DNA of 64,000 nt from an uncultured Muribaculaceae bacterium (GCA_910577355.1 CAJTMY010000001.1:69657-133656), one strand, 5' to 3'. Positions 47,650 to 57,236 are shown, numbered from the stretch's first letter. A program made the numbers and translations. Notes: generated by a model not told the origin, from the sequence alone.

Positions 47650-48426
47650 ATGGGAAAGATAATCGCAATAGCCAATCAGAAAGGCGGGGTGGGAAAGACT
47701 ACCACTACCATCAACCTTGCCGCCTCTTTGGCCAAAGAAGGTAAGAAAGTCCTTATTATCGATGCCGATCCACAGGCAAATGCTACCTCGGGCTACGGTA
47801 TCGATCCACGTTCCATGACATCGTCCATTTACGAATGTCTTGTCGACGGTTACCCTCTCGACGGCTCGCAGGTAGCCACCTGTATCGACGGCCTGTGGCT
47901 CATCGGCTCTCGGATCGATCTTGCCGGCGCGGAGCTTGAGCTTGTCTCAAAACCTCAGCGCGAACGTGTGCTTGCCGAGCTCCTTGCTCCAGTCAGCGAC
48001 AGATACGATTATATACTCATTGATTGCTCGCCGTCGCTCGGGCTCATCACTGTCAATGCTCTCACGGCTGCAAATTCGGTGATAATACCGGTGCAGGCCG
48101 AATACTTCGCGCTCGAAGGCATCAGCAAGCTGCTCAATACCATACGTATAATCAAGAGCCGGCTTAATCCTACTCTCGAGATCGAAGGATTCCTGCTCAC
48201 CATGTACGACGCTCGTCTGCGACTTGCAAATCAGATCTACGAAGAGCTCAAAGGCCACTTCGCCGACATGGTGTTCGATACCGTGATACCACGCAACATA
48301 CGTCTCAGCGAGGCTCCAAGCCACGGCTTGCCTGTAATCCTGTACGACCCTGAATCGCGTGGCGCCACATCGCATGTGCTGCTGGCCAAGGAGATAATAG
48401 CCAAGCACAAAGCGCGCAAACACTAA
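47650..48426 (+). CDS. parA: Chromosome partition ATPase ParA (Soj)
   Basis: Deviant Walker-A ATPase that moves ParB-parS complexes over the nucleoid. The 258-residue product has [24 protein letters not shown] with the P-loop at 11-18, the Walker B-like IIDADPQ near 36, and [16 protein letters not shown] near 121. No N-terminal DNA-binding domain is present, so it is the short chromosomal Soj type. It leads the par run; parB begins 20 bases downstream. Confidence 0.96.
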   Translation: MGKIIAIANQKGGVGKTTTTINLAASLAKEGKKVLIIDADPQANATSGYGIDPRSMTSSIYECLVDGYPLDGSQVATCIDGLWLIGSRIDLAGAELELVSKPQRERVLAELLAPVSDRYDYILIDCSPSLGLITVNALTAANSVIIPVQAEYFALEGISKLLNTIRIIKSRLNPTLEIEGFLLTMYDARLRLANQIYEELKGHFADMVFDTVIPRNIRLSEAPSHGLPVILYDPESRGATSHVLLAKEIIAKHKARKH

Positions 48427-48445
48427 TCCATACAAGAACAAAACT

Positions 48446-49336
48446 ATGAAACCCGGACGTCAAGCTCTTGGCCGAGGTCTCGACTCGCTTATATCAATGG
48501 ACGACGTGCCTGCCGCAGGTTCGTCGGCAATCAACGAGATAGCCCTCGACAAAATAACACCTAATCCAGACCAGCCCCGTCGCACTTTCGACGAGGAGGC
48601 CCTTGCCGAGCTTGCCGGCTCAATTCGAGAGCTCGGCATCATACAGCCATTGTCGCTCCGCAAGTCCGGTCCCGACACATACCAGATAATCGCCGGTGAG
48701 CGCCGATACCGTGCCGCTATGATCGCAGGGCTGAAATCCGTACCCGCATATATACGCACGGCCAATGATACGGAGCTTACAGAGATGGCGCTTATCGAGA
48801 ACATTCAGCGAGAAGACCTGAATGCCATCGAGATCGCGCTCACATTCCGCAAACTCATCGATCAATACAATCTTACACAAGAAAGACTCAGTGAGCGTAT
48901 CGGAAAAAAACGCGCCACTGTGGCTAATTTTCTGCGTTTGCTCAAACTTCCCGCCGAGGTACAGCTCGGTCTGCGCGACAAACGTCTTGACATGGGACAC
49001 GCTCGTGCTCTGCTTACTATCACCGAGCCTGCACTGCAACTTAAACTTTACGACGAGATATTGAAAAATGATCTCTCGGTACGCCGTGTCGAGGAACTTG
49101 CCAAGGCATATCAGAAAGGCGAGTTCCCTGCCCCCCGGTCACATGCCGTATCAGAGTCGAGGTATACATCGGCCGATTTTGATATTCTCAAAAAACATCT
49201 GTCGAACGCATTCAGCACTTCGGTAGGCTTCAAGTACGACAGTGCCGGCAAGGGAAAGATCTCATTCTCATTTTCAAGCGACGATGAACTTGAACGGCTT
49301 ATCTCGCTTTTCGATACACTCAAGCCCTGCCAGTGA
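48446..49336 (+). CDS. parB: Chromosome partition protein ParB (Spo0J)
   Basis: CTP-dependent clamp that loads at parS. The 296-residue product starts with a GRGLDSLIS motif (ParA-stimulating N-terminus), then the ParB/Srx CTPase region: NPDQPRRTFDEEALAELAGSI near 38, GIIQPLSLRK, then AGERRYRAA near 88 and ENIQREDLNAIE near 115. The helix-turn-helix DNA-binding domain follows (QERLSERIGKKRATVANFLRL near 145) and a C-terminal dimerisation tail. The stop overlaps the next gene's GTG start. Confidence 0.96.
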   Translation: MKPGRQALGRGLDSLISMDDVPAAGSSAINEIALDKITPNPDQPRRTFDEEALAELAGSIRELGIIQPLSLRKSGPDTYQIIAGERRYRAAMIAGLKSVPAYIRTANDTELTEMALIENIQREDLNAIEIALTFRKLIDQYNLTQERLSERIGKKRATVANFLRLLKLPAEVQLGLRDKRLDMGHARALLTITEPALQLKLYDEILKNDLSVRRVEELAKAYQKGEFPAPRSHAVSESRYTSADFDILKKHLSNAFSTSVGFKYDSAGKGKISFSFSSDDELERLISLFDTLKPCQ

Positions 49337-50085
49337 ACAGATATAACCTACATATCAAGCGCATCATATGTGTGGCTTTGGCCTTCGTTGCCACGGCTTT
49401 TGCCGTATCGGCCCAGAACAACCGCCTGCCCGTGAAGCGCACTCACGGCGAGCCTGCAGCTACCACAGTCATGCGTGCCGATTCGACAGCCGACGCACGC
49501 GCTGATTCCATATGGGCCGCGCAGACCGATTCGATTCTCGCTCCACTGGCTCCGGAATCACCATATGACACATGGGAGGAACGTGAAGATCTGTTCAATC
49601 CCGACCCGAACCGTGCCGTGTGGATGGCTGCTCTTTTTCCCGGTCTCGGCCAGGTATACAACCGGCGATATTGGAAACTCCCGATAGTGGTGGGCGCATA
49701 CCTCGGCCTCGGATACGCTACCTCTTGGAACAACGGCATGCTCTCCGATTATACGCGCGCATACCGCGACATAATGGACAATGATCCGTCGACCAACTCA
49801 TACATGAACTTCTTCCCGCCTACTATAACCGAAGACAGTCTCGACAGGAACTGGCTCATCAACATATTGCAGTCGCGCAAGAACTATTTCCGCCGCAACA
49901 GAGACCTCTGTATAATATGCATGGTAGGCGTGTACCTTGTGGCAATGGTAGATGCCTATGTCGACGCTTCGCTCAGCCACTTCGACATATCGCCCGATCT
50001 GTCGATGGATGTCGCGCCTGTGTTGATGCAGGATACTCGCGGAGCCCGACCGTCGATAGGTATCACATGGGCGCTTAATTTCTGA
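49333..50085 (+). CDS. DUF5683 membrane protein
   Basis: A 250-residue protein. The N-terminal signal or anchor helix ends near AVSAQ, then an Ala/Thr/Asp-rich linker (residues 40-80), then the DUF5683 core with RAVWMAALFPGLGQVYNRRYWKLPIVVGAYLGLGYA near 95-130 and a second helix LCIICMVGVYLVAMVDAYVDASLS near 192. The start is GTG at 49333, sharing GTGA with the parB stop, so translation is coupled. DUF5683 has no established function; the P-G-L-G-Q motif occurs in several small envelope proteins. Location between parB and a lytic transglycosylase is informative. Confidence 0.85.
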   Translation: MNRYNLHIKRIICVALAFVATAFAVSAQNNRLPVKRTHGEPAATTVMRADSTADARADSIWAAQTDSILAPLAPESPYDTWEEREDLFNPDPNRAVWMAALFPGLGQVYNRRYWKLPIVVGAYLGLGYATSWNNGMLSDYTRAYRDIMDNDPSTNSYMNFFPPTITEDSLDRNWLINILQSRKNYFRRNRDLCIICMVGVYLVAMVDAYVDASLSHFDISPDLSMDVAPVLMQDTRGARPSIGITWALNF

Positions 50086-50133
50086 TAATCACATTCTCAC
50101 ATATATAGAATCTCTCCAATTCTGATCCTGAAC

Positions 50134-51852
50134 ATGAAATCACGTACAATACTTGTCTCACTGATTCTGATGCTTGGCACCGCCGTGGCTACGGCTCGTC
50201 CGCTGTCGATATTGCAGATACGCGACAGCCTCCACGATGTTCCTGTAGTATATCCCGAAAGCTTCGAGACCGACGTGCACAAAATGCAGCAGAACTGGTA
50301 TCTGCAGAACTATGCCGATATCGACCGCGAAGCCGACTCGCGTGCATCCGTCACACCTACCGACGAGGAGCTGATAGAGCGGTTGCGTGCCATGCCGACT
50401 GTCATAGAGATGCCATTCAATTCGGTGGTACGCAATAATATCCTTATGTACACCAACCGCCGTAAACAGCTTGTCGAGAACATGCTCGGCATGAGTCTCT
50501 ATTATATGCCTATTTTCGAGCAGGCTCTCGACCGATACGGATTGCCTCTTGAACTCAAATACCTGCCCGTCATTGAGTCGGCACTGAATCCTGAGGCCGT
50601 CTCGCGAGCCGGTGCCACCGGCCTGTGGCAGTTCATGCTGCCTACAGCAACCGGAGAGGGCCTTGAGGTAAGTTCGCTCGTAGACCAGCGTCGCGATCCA
50701 TACACTTCATCCGATGCCGCCGCACGTTATCTCAAAAAATTGTATGATATATTCGGCGACTGGTCGTTGGTTATCGCATCATACAACTGCGGTCCCGGCA
50801 ATGTGAACAAGGCGATACGCCGGGCAGGAGAGGGCAAGAAGGATTTCTGGCAGATATATCCCTATCTGCCTGCCGAGACACGGGGCTATGTACCTGCATT
50901 CATCGCCGCAAACTATGTGATGAACTACTATGACAAACACAATATATCCCCCGCTCTTGCCAAAAAACCGATTGTCACCGACACCGTGCATATTACCCGC
51001 CGTGTGCATTTCGAACAGATACGCGACGTGCTCGGCATTCCTCTCGAAGAATTGCAGACCCTCAATCCCCAGTACCGTACGGGGCTTATACCCGGAGATA
51101 TCCGTCCGTACGCGCTCGTCCTTCCCTCGTTGCAGGTATATGCATACCTTGCGCACGAGGATTCGATAGTCAACCACAATGCGTCGCGCTACGGTCGTCG
51201 CGATGTGGTAGAGCCGGCTGTGACAGGTTCCGGCAGCGACAGCCGAGGCGAATATGTCGAGGAGCTGGTGGTACGCTATCACACCGTAAAGAAAGGCCAG
51301 ACACTCGCAAGTATCGCACGCCAATATGGCGTCACACAGGCATCCATCCGCAAGGCCAACAAGATAGGAAAGAAGGTGCGTCGCGGACAGAAACTGCGTA
51401 TAAACACCTATCAGAAACGCTACCTCCCCAAGCCCGCTCCCGTGGAGAATGTGGAAATACCTTTGCAGGCCGATACTCTGCAGGCCGATACCGTGGCGGT
51501 TGCACCATCTGCTGTTGCCGACACTGCGACCGTATCGACTGCCGCCCCGACAACTGCACAGAATACCCGTGTGATGCAGGCATTGGCCGGCTCGCAGGAC
51601 GTGCGCAATCGTCCGGCTGCCGATGAAAAGAAAAAAACGGCTCCGGCCACGCAGTCCAAGCCTCAGACACAAGTCCACAAGGTGCGCAAAGGCGAGAATC
51701 TGAGCAAGATCGCTTCACGATATGGAGTCAGTGTCGATGTTATCCGCAGAGCCAACAACCTTACAGACGACAGGTTGCAGATCGGCCAGAAACTCAAGAT
51801 CCCCGCCAAGAGCGATGCCCGCCCCTCAAAGCGCCGCAATAGAAAGAAATAA
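50134..51852 (+). CDS. MltD-like lytic transglycosylase with LysM repeats
   Basis: A 572-residue periplasmic enzyme that cleaves the glycan strand of peptidoglycan. A signal peptide (about 1-21) is followed by the SLT domain (115-290), with catalytic Glu148 in YLPVIESALNP and the GLWQFMLPTA and ASYNCGPGNV motifs. Two clear LysM modules follow (YHTVKKGQTLASIARQYGV near 388 and VHKVRKGENLSKIASRYGV near 512), separated by a Thr/Ala-rich linker, and an earlier segment near 300-345 may be a degenerate LysM. The basic tail ends RRNRKK. It lies 48 bases after the DUF5683 gene in the par run. Confidence 0.92.
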   Translation: MKSRTILVSLILMLGTAVATARPLSILQIRDSLHDVPVVYPESFETDVHKMQQNWYLQNYADIDREADSRASVTPTDEELIERLRAMPTVIEMPFNSVVRNNILMYTNRRKQLVENMLGMSLYYMPIFEQALDRYGLPLELKYLPVIESALNPEAVSRAGATGLWQFMLPTATGEGLEVSSLVDQRRDPYTSSDAAARYLKKLYDIFGDWSLVIASYNCGPGNVNKAIRRAGEGKKDFWQIYPYLPAETRGYVPAFIAANYVMNYYDKHNISPALAKKPIVTDTVHITRRVHFEQIRDVLGIPLEELQTLNPQYRTGLIPGDIRPYALVLPSLQVYAYLAHEDSIVNHNASRYGRRDVVEPAVTGSGSDSRGEYVEELVVRYHTVKKGQTLASIARQYGVTQASIRKANKIGKKVRRGQKLRINTYQKRYLPKPAPVENVEIPLQADTLQADTVAVAPSAVADTATVSTAAPTTAQNTRVMQALAGSQDVRNRPAADEKKKTAPATQSKPQTQVHKVRKGENLSKIASRYGVSVDVIRRANNLTDDRLQIGQKLKIPAKSDARPSKRRNRKK

Positions 51853-51877
51853 TCACACATTATCATAATTTTTCCGA

Positions 51878-53875
51878 ATGAAAAAAGACAAATTCAATGC
51901 CGGGCAGGCTCCCGACCTGCCGCAGGCCGATGTCGATCCCGTCGACCTGCCCGAAAATGCCTTCAGGCAGCTTGGCGCAGATGAGGAGTACGTGCCTGTG
52001 ATGCATCCTACGCGCGATTATCCCGAGGTGACCCCTTATTCCGTCACGATGGGACTTGTATTGGCTGTGGTGTTCAGTGCCGCCGCCGCTTACCTCGGCC
52101 TTAAAGTCGGCCAGGTGTTCGAGGCTGCAATACCTATCGCCATCATCGCCGTAGGTCTGTCGGGCGCTCTCAAGAAGGAGAATCCGTTGGGCCAGAATGT
52201 TATAATACAGTCGATCGGCGCCTGCTCGGGTGTGATAGTCGCCGGTGCCATCTTCACATTGCCCGCCCTGTACATCCTTCAGGCCTCGCATCCCGAGATT
52301 TCTGTCAACTTCTTCCAGATATTCCTCTCATCGCTCTTCGGCGGTGTGCTCGGCATACTGTTCTTCATTCCGTTCCGCAAATATTTCGTAAAGGATCAGC
52401 ACGGCAAATACCCCTTCCCCGAAGCCACAGCCACCACTCAGGTGCTGATATCCGGCCAAGGCAAAAAGGCTTCCACCGGCGGCCAGGCCAAGCTCCTTGT
52501 CGTGGCATCGCTTATCGGCGGTATATACGATTATATCGTGGCCACTTTCGGATGGTGGGCCGAGACTGTCACCACCACAGCATATGCCTGGGGACAGACT
52601 CTTGCCGACAAATTCAAGTTTGTATTCTCCTGCAACACCGGCGCTGCCGTTCTCGGTCTCGGCTATATCGTAGGTCTCAAATACGCCTTTGTGATATTCT
52701 CCGGCTCGATATTCGTATGGTGGGTCATCATTCCACTCATGGGCACATACGGCGCCGCCGACATCGCCGCCATGGCTCCCGGCGACATATTCAAGGACTA
52801 TGCCCGCCTCATAGGCATTGGCGGTATCGCCATGGCAGGCATCATCGGTATCGTGAAGTCGTGGAACATCATCGCCCAGGCCGTAGGCCTCGCCTCGCGC
52901 GAGCTCCGCGGCGCACAGTCATCAGCCAAGACCGTACGCTGGCAGACCGACATCTCCATGAAGCACATCGCCTACTTCGTGTTCATAGCCCTTGTGGCAG
53001 TCCTCGTGTTCTTCTGGATAGGCGTCATAAACACATTCTGGCAGGCCGCTGTCGCATGGATCGTGGTCACTGTCATCGCATTCCTGTTCACCACAGTCGC
53101 AGCCAACGCTATCGCTATCGTAGGCAGCAACCCCGTTAGCGGCATGACCCTCATGACCCTCATCATCGCCTCCGCGATCTTCGTCGCCATAGGCCTAAAC
53201 GGTACATCCGGAATCGTGGCTGCCATGGTCGTGGGCGGCGTGGTATGCACCGCACTCTCTATGGCCGGCGGCTTTGTCACCGACCTTAAGATCGGCTACT
53301 GGCTCGGCTCCACCCCCAAGAAGCAGGAAAGCTGGAAATTCCTCGGCACCCTCGTATCGGCAGCTACTGTCGGCGGCGTGATACTCATGCTCAACAACGT
53401 ATACGGCTTCTCCGGCGACAACGCCCTTGCCGCTCCACAGGCCAACGCCATGGCCAAGGTGCTCGAACCCATGATGATGGGCGGCGACACCCCATGGATT
53501 CTATATATTGTAGGCGCAGTGCTCGCCCTCATCCTCAACTGGCTCGGTGTGCCCGCACTGGCATTCTGCCTTGGCATGTTCCTTCCCCTCCATCTCAACA
53601 CCCCCATGCTTGTGGGCGGCCTCGTCTCCTGGTTTGTAGGCCGTAGCAGCAAGGACAAGGACGTGTGCAAAGCCCGTCAGGACCGCGGTACACTCATCGC
53701 CTCCGGCCTCATCGCAGGCGGCGCGCTCTTCGGCGTATTTGCCGCCATCACCATCATGTGCGGCTTCAAGGTTCCCGGAAATGGCGGCGACTTCACACCT
53801 CAGGTTCTCGGCCTCATCGCCTACGCCGCAATCATAGCCTACCTCTACATCGACTCCTGCCGTGCAAAGAAATAA
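51878..53875 (+). CDS. OPT family oligopeptide or siderophore transporter
   Basis: A 665-residue inner-membrane transporter of the OPT family. It begins with a hydrophilic N-terminus (1-40) and then about 14-16 helices. Recognisable blocks are YSVTMGLVLAVVFSAAAAYLGLKVGQVFEA near 50, PFPEATATTQVLISGQG near 173, and AIVGSNPVSGMTLMTLI near 410 (the NPVSG motif conserved in OPT proteins). The family moves peptides or metal chelates with protons; substrate unknown. It lies 25 bases after the transglycosylase gene, so it may be the last gene of the par run; a hairpin follows. Confidence 0.92.
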   Translation: MKKDKFNAGQAPDLPQADVDPVDLPENAFRQLGADEEYVPVMHPTRDYPEVTPYSVTMGLVLAVVFSAAAAYLGLKVGQVFEAAIPIAIIAVGLSGALKKENPLGQNVIIQSIGACSGVIVAGAIFTLPALYILQASHPEISVNFFQIFLSSLFGGVLGILFFIPFRKYFVKDQHGKYPFPEATATTQVLISGQGKKASTGGQAKLLVVASLIGGIYDYIVATFGWWAETVTTTAYAWGQTLADKFKFVFSCNTGAAVLGLGYIVGLKYAFVIFSGSIFVWWVIIPLMGTYGAADIAAMAPGDIFKDYARLIGIGGIAMAGIIGIVKSWNIIAQAVGLASRELRGAQSSAKTVRWQTDISMKHIAYFVFIALVAVLVFFWIGVINTFWQAAVAWIVVTVIAFLFTTVAANAIAIVGSNPVSGMTLMTLIIASAIFVAIGLNGTSGIVAAMVVGGVVCTALSMAGGFVTDLKIGYWLGSTPKKQESWKFLGTLVSAATVGGVILMLNNVYGFSGDNALAAPQANAMAKVLEPMMMGGDTPWILYIVGAVLALILNWLGVPALAFCLGMFLPLHLNTPMLVGGLVSWFVGRSSKDKDVCKARQDRGTLIASGLIAGGALFGVFAAITIMCGFKVPGNGGDFTPQVLGLIAYAAIIAYLYIDSCRAKK

Positions 53876-53892
53876 CCTTTTATAGATCTATT

Positions 53893-53928
53893 TTTAACGT
53901 GAGTGCCGGATGCCGGCCTCACGTTAAA
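53893..53928 (+). terminator. Terminator-like hairpin ending 5 bases before the MATE start codon
   Basis: TTTAACGTGAG-T-GCCGG (53893-53909) pairs with CCGGCCTCACGTTAAA (53913-53928), about 16 pairs with one bulged T and an ATG loop, followed by TTTTT and then the MATE ATG at 53934. It has the form of an intrinsic terminator for the OPT gene but also covers the ribosome entry region of the next gene. Confidence 0.8.
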
Positions 53929-53933
53929 TTTTT

Positions 53934-55232
53934 ATGGACAGCTTGGACAACAGAAAAATAAACCGTGCGATTCTCGCGATAGCGCTTCCCGCCATCGTAT
54001 CCAACATCACCACTCCCTTGCTCGGACTGGTCGACGTCGCCATTGTCGGACACATCGGCGCCGCCGCCGCTATCGGCGCAATAGCCGTGGGCAGCACCAT
54101 GTTCAACATGATCTACTGGCTGTTCAGTTTCCTGCGCATGGGCACCGCCGGGCTTACCTCCCAGAGTTGCGGCGCCGGCGATTTCCATGCCTCCTCCGCT
54201 CATCTCCGCAGAGCCTTGCTCATATCCACATGCGCCGCTCTTCTCCTCATTGTTTTCTCCGGCCCGCTGGGCTACGCCGCTCTCGATTTCCTTGATGCCG
54301 ACGATGCCACCGCGCCGCTCGCCCGCCTCTATTTCGTTATCGCGATATTCGGTGCGCCCGCCGTCCTCGGCACTTATGTGATGAACGGCTGGCTCCTCGG
54401 AATGCAGAACACCCGCATCCCCATGTTCGTGGCCATAGCCACCAACATATTCAATATCGCCGTCAGCGCCACGCTCGTGTTTGCTTGCGGTCTCGGGATA
54501 GAAGGCGTGGCCATAGGCACCCTGTCGGCCCAATGGTTCGGCTTCATTGTCGCTCTCGTCACGGTATGGCGCCGCTACCGCCCCTCGAGAGAGCCTTTTT
54601 CCGAAATTGTACGGCGGCGCAGCCTCGGGCGGATGTTCAGAATCAACCTCGACATCTTCCTGCGCACGCTATGTCTTGTCGCCGTCACCGCATGGTTCAC
54701 CCGCGCCGGAGCCGCGCAAGGCGTGCAGGTCTTGGCGGCCAACGCCCTGCTGATGCAGCTGTTTATGTTCTTCTCTTATTTCACCGACGGATTCGCCTTT
54801 GCCGGCGAAGCTTTGGCCGGCAAGCATTACGGCGCCGGCGAGCACGGCATGCTGCGGGTCGTGGTGCGCCGCCTTATGTGGTGGGGGGCATGGCTGGCCT
54901 TGGGCTTCACCTGCATATATTTTATCGGAGGTGATATGATCATAAGCCTGCTTACCGACGATGAGCCGGTGATAGATGCCGCCCGCGAATTTTTGCCATG
55001 GGCCGTCGGAATACCGCTGTGCGGCACAGCTGCGTTTATATACGACGGCGTGTTCGTGGGCCTTACACTCACGCGACGCATGCTCGTGTCGCTGCTCGTC
55101 GGCATGGCTGTATTCTTTGTATTATATTTTACACTGCGCGGCAGCATGGGCAATCACGGGCTGTGGCTGGCATTTCTCGGGTATTTGGCCATGCGGGGTA
55201 TAGCCCTCCATATGCTTATGAAGTATAGTTAG
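53934..55232 (+). CDS. MATE family efflux transporter (DinF-like)
   Basis: A 432-residue, 12-helix inner-membrane exporter using a sodium or proton gradient. The start NRKINRAILAIALPAIVSNIT and the GLVDVAIVGHIG segment near 36 mark the N-terminal MATE bundle; the second half begins near MFRINLDIFLRTLCLVAVTAWF. The DinF subgroup is favoured by the short loops and GLGIEGVAIGT near 182. The substrate is unknown. The ATG at 53934 directly follows a terminator-like hairpin, and no later start fits the family, so expression may need read-through or a structure change. Confidence 0.9.
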   Translation: MDSLDNRKINRAILAIALPAIVSNITTPLLGLVDVAIVGHIGAAAAIGAIAVGSTMFNMIYWLFSFLRMGTAGLTSQSCGAGDFHASSAHLRRALLISTCAALLLIVFSGPLGYAALDFLDADDATAPLARLYFVIAIFGAPAVLGTYVMNGWLLGMQNTRIPMFVAIATNIFNIAVSATLVFACGLGIEGVAIGTLSAQWFGFIVALVTVWRRYRPSREPFSEIVRRRSLGRMFRINLDIFLRTLCLVAVTAWFTRAGAAQGVQVLAANALLMQLFMFFSYFTDGFAFAGEALAGKHYGAGEHGMLRVVVRRLMWWGAWLALGFTCIYFIGGDMIISLLTDDEPVIDAAREFLPWAVGIPLCGTAAFIYDGVFVGLTLTRRMLVSLLVGMAVFFVLYFTLRGSMGNHGLWLAFLGYLAMRGIALHMLMKYS

Positions 55233-55240
55233 CTATTTTA

Positions 55241-55272
55241 AACAATTATTGTGCGAAGTGTCAATAATTGTT
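55241..55272 (+). terminator. AT-rich inverted repeat after the MATE gene
   Basis: AACAATTATTG (55241-55251) pairs with CAATAATTGTT (55262-55272) over a 10-base loop, 9 bases past the MATE stop. It is weak as a terminator because it is AT-rich; an operator is possible. Confidence 0.4.
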
Positions 55273-55325
55273 AATCACAGGTCGTTTTGCATGCTGCGAC
55301 GTTATACTTTTACGGATAAAGGCTG

Positions 55326-55333
55326 TACCTTTG
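55326..55333 (+). promoter_or_regulatory. Putative acyl-CoA ligase promoter, -7 box
   Basis: TACCTTTG, exact TAnnTTTG match, about 97 bases before the start at 55431. No clear -33 box. Confidence 0.4.
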
Positions 55334-55430
55334 TCCCGGATTTATATGAAATTCGACCTGTAGGATTCGATTCTGTACTTCTGCCTCAAGCCGCAGCTTG
55401 ATGGTTTCCAATAGTTTAGACCCTCTGAAT

Positions 55431-57236
55431 ATGGCTAATATACTGACAGACCTGACCGACATCCGGCGAAAAGATTCGCCCGAACGGGTTGCTTACCGTT
55501 ATCGCGACGACAACGGCATATGGCAGCCCCGTTCCTGGGAACATTTCGCCGAAGATGTCGACAACATCGCATATGCCCTTGAGACGCTTGGTCTCAGCCC
55601 CTCCGAAATGCTTGCGATCTTCTCCGCAAATTGTCCCGAGATACTCATCACCGATTTTGCCGCTTATCACAACCGTGCCGTGCCCGTGTCGTTATATGCC
55701 ACGAGCAGCCCCGAGCAAGTTGAATACATATTGAACGATGCCGGCGCACGTTTTGCATTCGCAGGCAACCGTACCCAGTACGAGATCCTCCTCGATGTAG
55801 CTCCGCGCTGCCCCAGGCTCGAGAAGATTATAGTTTATGATCCGGCAGTAGAGCTCGACAGCACCGACACCCGCTGTATGTCGTTCAGCTCACTTATGGC
55901 GCTCGGCCGCGCCGCCTCGCCTATGTGCCGCGGGCAAGTGGCCGCACGTCGGTCGGCTGCTAAGCCCGACGATCTCGCCACCCTCATCTACACCTCCGGT
56001 ACCACAGGCGAGCCCAAAGGCGCCATGCTGCCCCATTCGTGCTTCAACGCATGCCTCGAGACACACCGCCAATTCCTCACGATGCTGTCCGACAAGGATA
56101 CATCCGTCGCATTCCTTCCCTTGAGCCACATATTCGAGAAGGCGTGGAGCTACTTCTGCCTCTATCGCGGCATCGAGATATACATCAACAGCAACCCCAA
56201 GGTGATACAGGATACCCTTCGCGAGGTTCGGCCCACCACAATGTGCAGCGTGCCCCGATTCTGGGAAAAAGCCTACGCCGCCATTCAGGAAAAACTTTCA
56301 CGAGCCACAGGATTCCGCAAAAAACTTGTCCTTAAAGCCCTTAGAGTGGGCGCCGCGCGCAATCTGCGCTACAAACGCCTCGGCAGGCGCGTCCCCATGT
56401 TGCTCGAGATGCAGTACCGGTTCTTCGACCGCAAGGTGTTCAGTGCCGTACGCAAGGCCATGGGCATTGAGAACGGCAACATATTTCCTACCGCAGGAGC
56501 TCCGCTGTCGGCCAATATAGTCGACTTCTTCAAGTCGATAGGCGTCAACATCGTCATCGGATACGGCCTCAGCGAGACAACCGCTACCGTGTCGTGCTAC
56601 CCCGAGGTCGGATACGAGATCGGCACCGTCGGCACACCCATACCGCACGTGCAGGTGCGCATCGGAGCCGACAACGAGATTCAGATCAAAGGCCCGACAG
56701 TCATGAGCGGATACTACAACCGCCCCGACGATACCGAGAAGGCTTTCACCGACGACGGATGGTTCCGCACCGGCGATGCCGGGTATATCGATCCCGACGG
56801 AGCCATCGTCCTCACCGAGCGCATCAAGGATCTGTTCAAGACATCCAACGGCAAGTATATCGCCCCGCAGGCCATCGAGAGCCGCCTCGGCGAGGATCGG
56901 TACATAGAGCAGGTAGCCGTTATCGGCGACAACCGCAAATATGTATCTGCCATCATCATCCCGGCCTTCGAGGCTCTGAAGGACTACGCCCGACGCCATA
57001 AGATCGCATTCCGCAGCATCGACGATCTTGTCGACAACTCCGAGATACGCAAATTCTTCGCCGAGCGTATCGAGCGCCTGCAGCGCGGGCTTGCCGGATT
57101 CGAGAAGATCAAGAAATTTATACTCCTGCCTCAGGAATTCACTATCGAGAACGGCGAACTCACCAATACGTTGAAACTGCGCCGTCCCGTCATCAACAAC
57201 CGCTACGCGCATCAGATCGAGGCTATGTACGCATAG
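55431..57236 (+). CDS. Long-chain acyl-CoA synthetase-like AMP-dependent ligase
   Basis: A 601-residue cytosolic enzyme activating a fatty acid to its CoA ester through an acyl-adenylate. Motifs: TLIYTSGTTGEPKGAMLPH near 185 (P-loop), LPLSHIFEKAW near 227, GYGLSETTATVSC near 378 (adenylate pocket), GWFRTGDAGYIDPDG near 440 and the C-terminal lysine region NTLKLRRPVI. The length and the missing signal peptide fit the FadD15-type long-chain enzymes. I chose the ATG at 55431 (MANILTDL); an ATG 11 codons earlier is an alternative. It converges with the SPOR gene across a hairpin. Confidence 0.9.
   Translation: MANILTDLTDIRRKDSPERVAYRYRDDNGIWQPRSWEHFAEDVDNIAYALETLGLSPSEMLAIFSANCPEILITDFAAYHNRAVPVSLYATSSPEQVEYILNDAGARFAFAGNRTQYEILLDVAPRCPRLEKIIVYDPAVELDSTDTRCMSFSSLMALGRAASPMCRGQVAARRSAAKPDDLATLIYTSGTTGEPKGAMLPHSCFNACLETHRQFLTMLSDKDTSVAFLPLSHIFEKAWSYFCLYRGIEIYINSNPKVIQDTLREVRPTTMCSVPRFWEKAYAAIQEKLSRATGFRKKLVLKALRVGAARNLRYKRLGRRVPMLLEMQYRFFDRKVFSAVRKAMGIENGNIFPTAGAPLSANIVDFFKSIGVNIVIGYGLSETTATVSCYPEVGYEIGTVGTPIPHVQVRIGADNEIQIKGPTVMSGYYNRPDDTEKAFTDDGWFRTGDAGYIDPDGAIVLTERIKDLFKTSNGKYIAPQAIESRLGEDRYIEQVAVIGDNRKYVSAIIIPAFEALKDYARRHKIAFRSIDDLVDNSEIRKFFAERIERLQRGLAGFEKIKKFILLPQEFTIENGELTNTLKLRRPVINNRYAHQIEAMYA

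Larger units (their letters stand above)
55233..55430 (+). other. Intergenic region before the acyl-CoA ligase
   Basis: 198 bases. It holds an inverted repeat (55241-55272) and a TACCTTTG -7 box at 55326-55333. The rest is unrecognised. Confidence 0.6.

Noticed and set aside
55340..55400. A tRNA-like GATTCGATTC segment before the acyl-CoA ligase
   Set aside because: It cannot be folded into a cloverleaf; no acceptor stem or anticodon arm is found.
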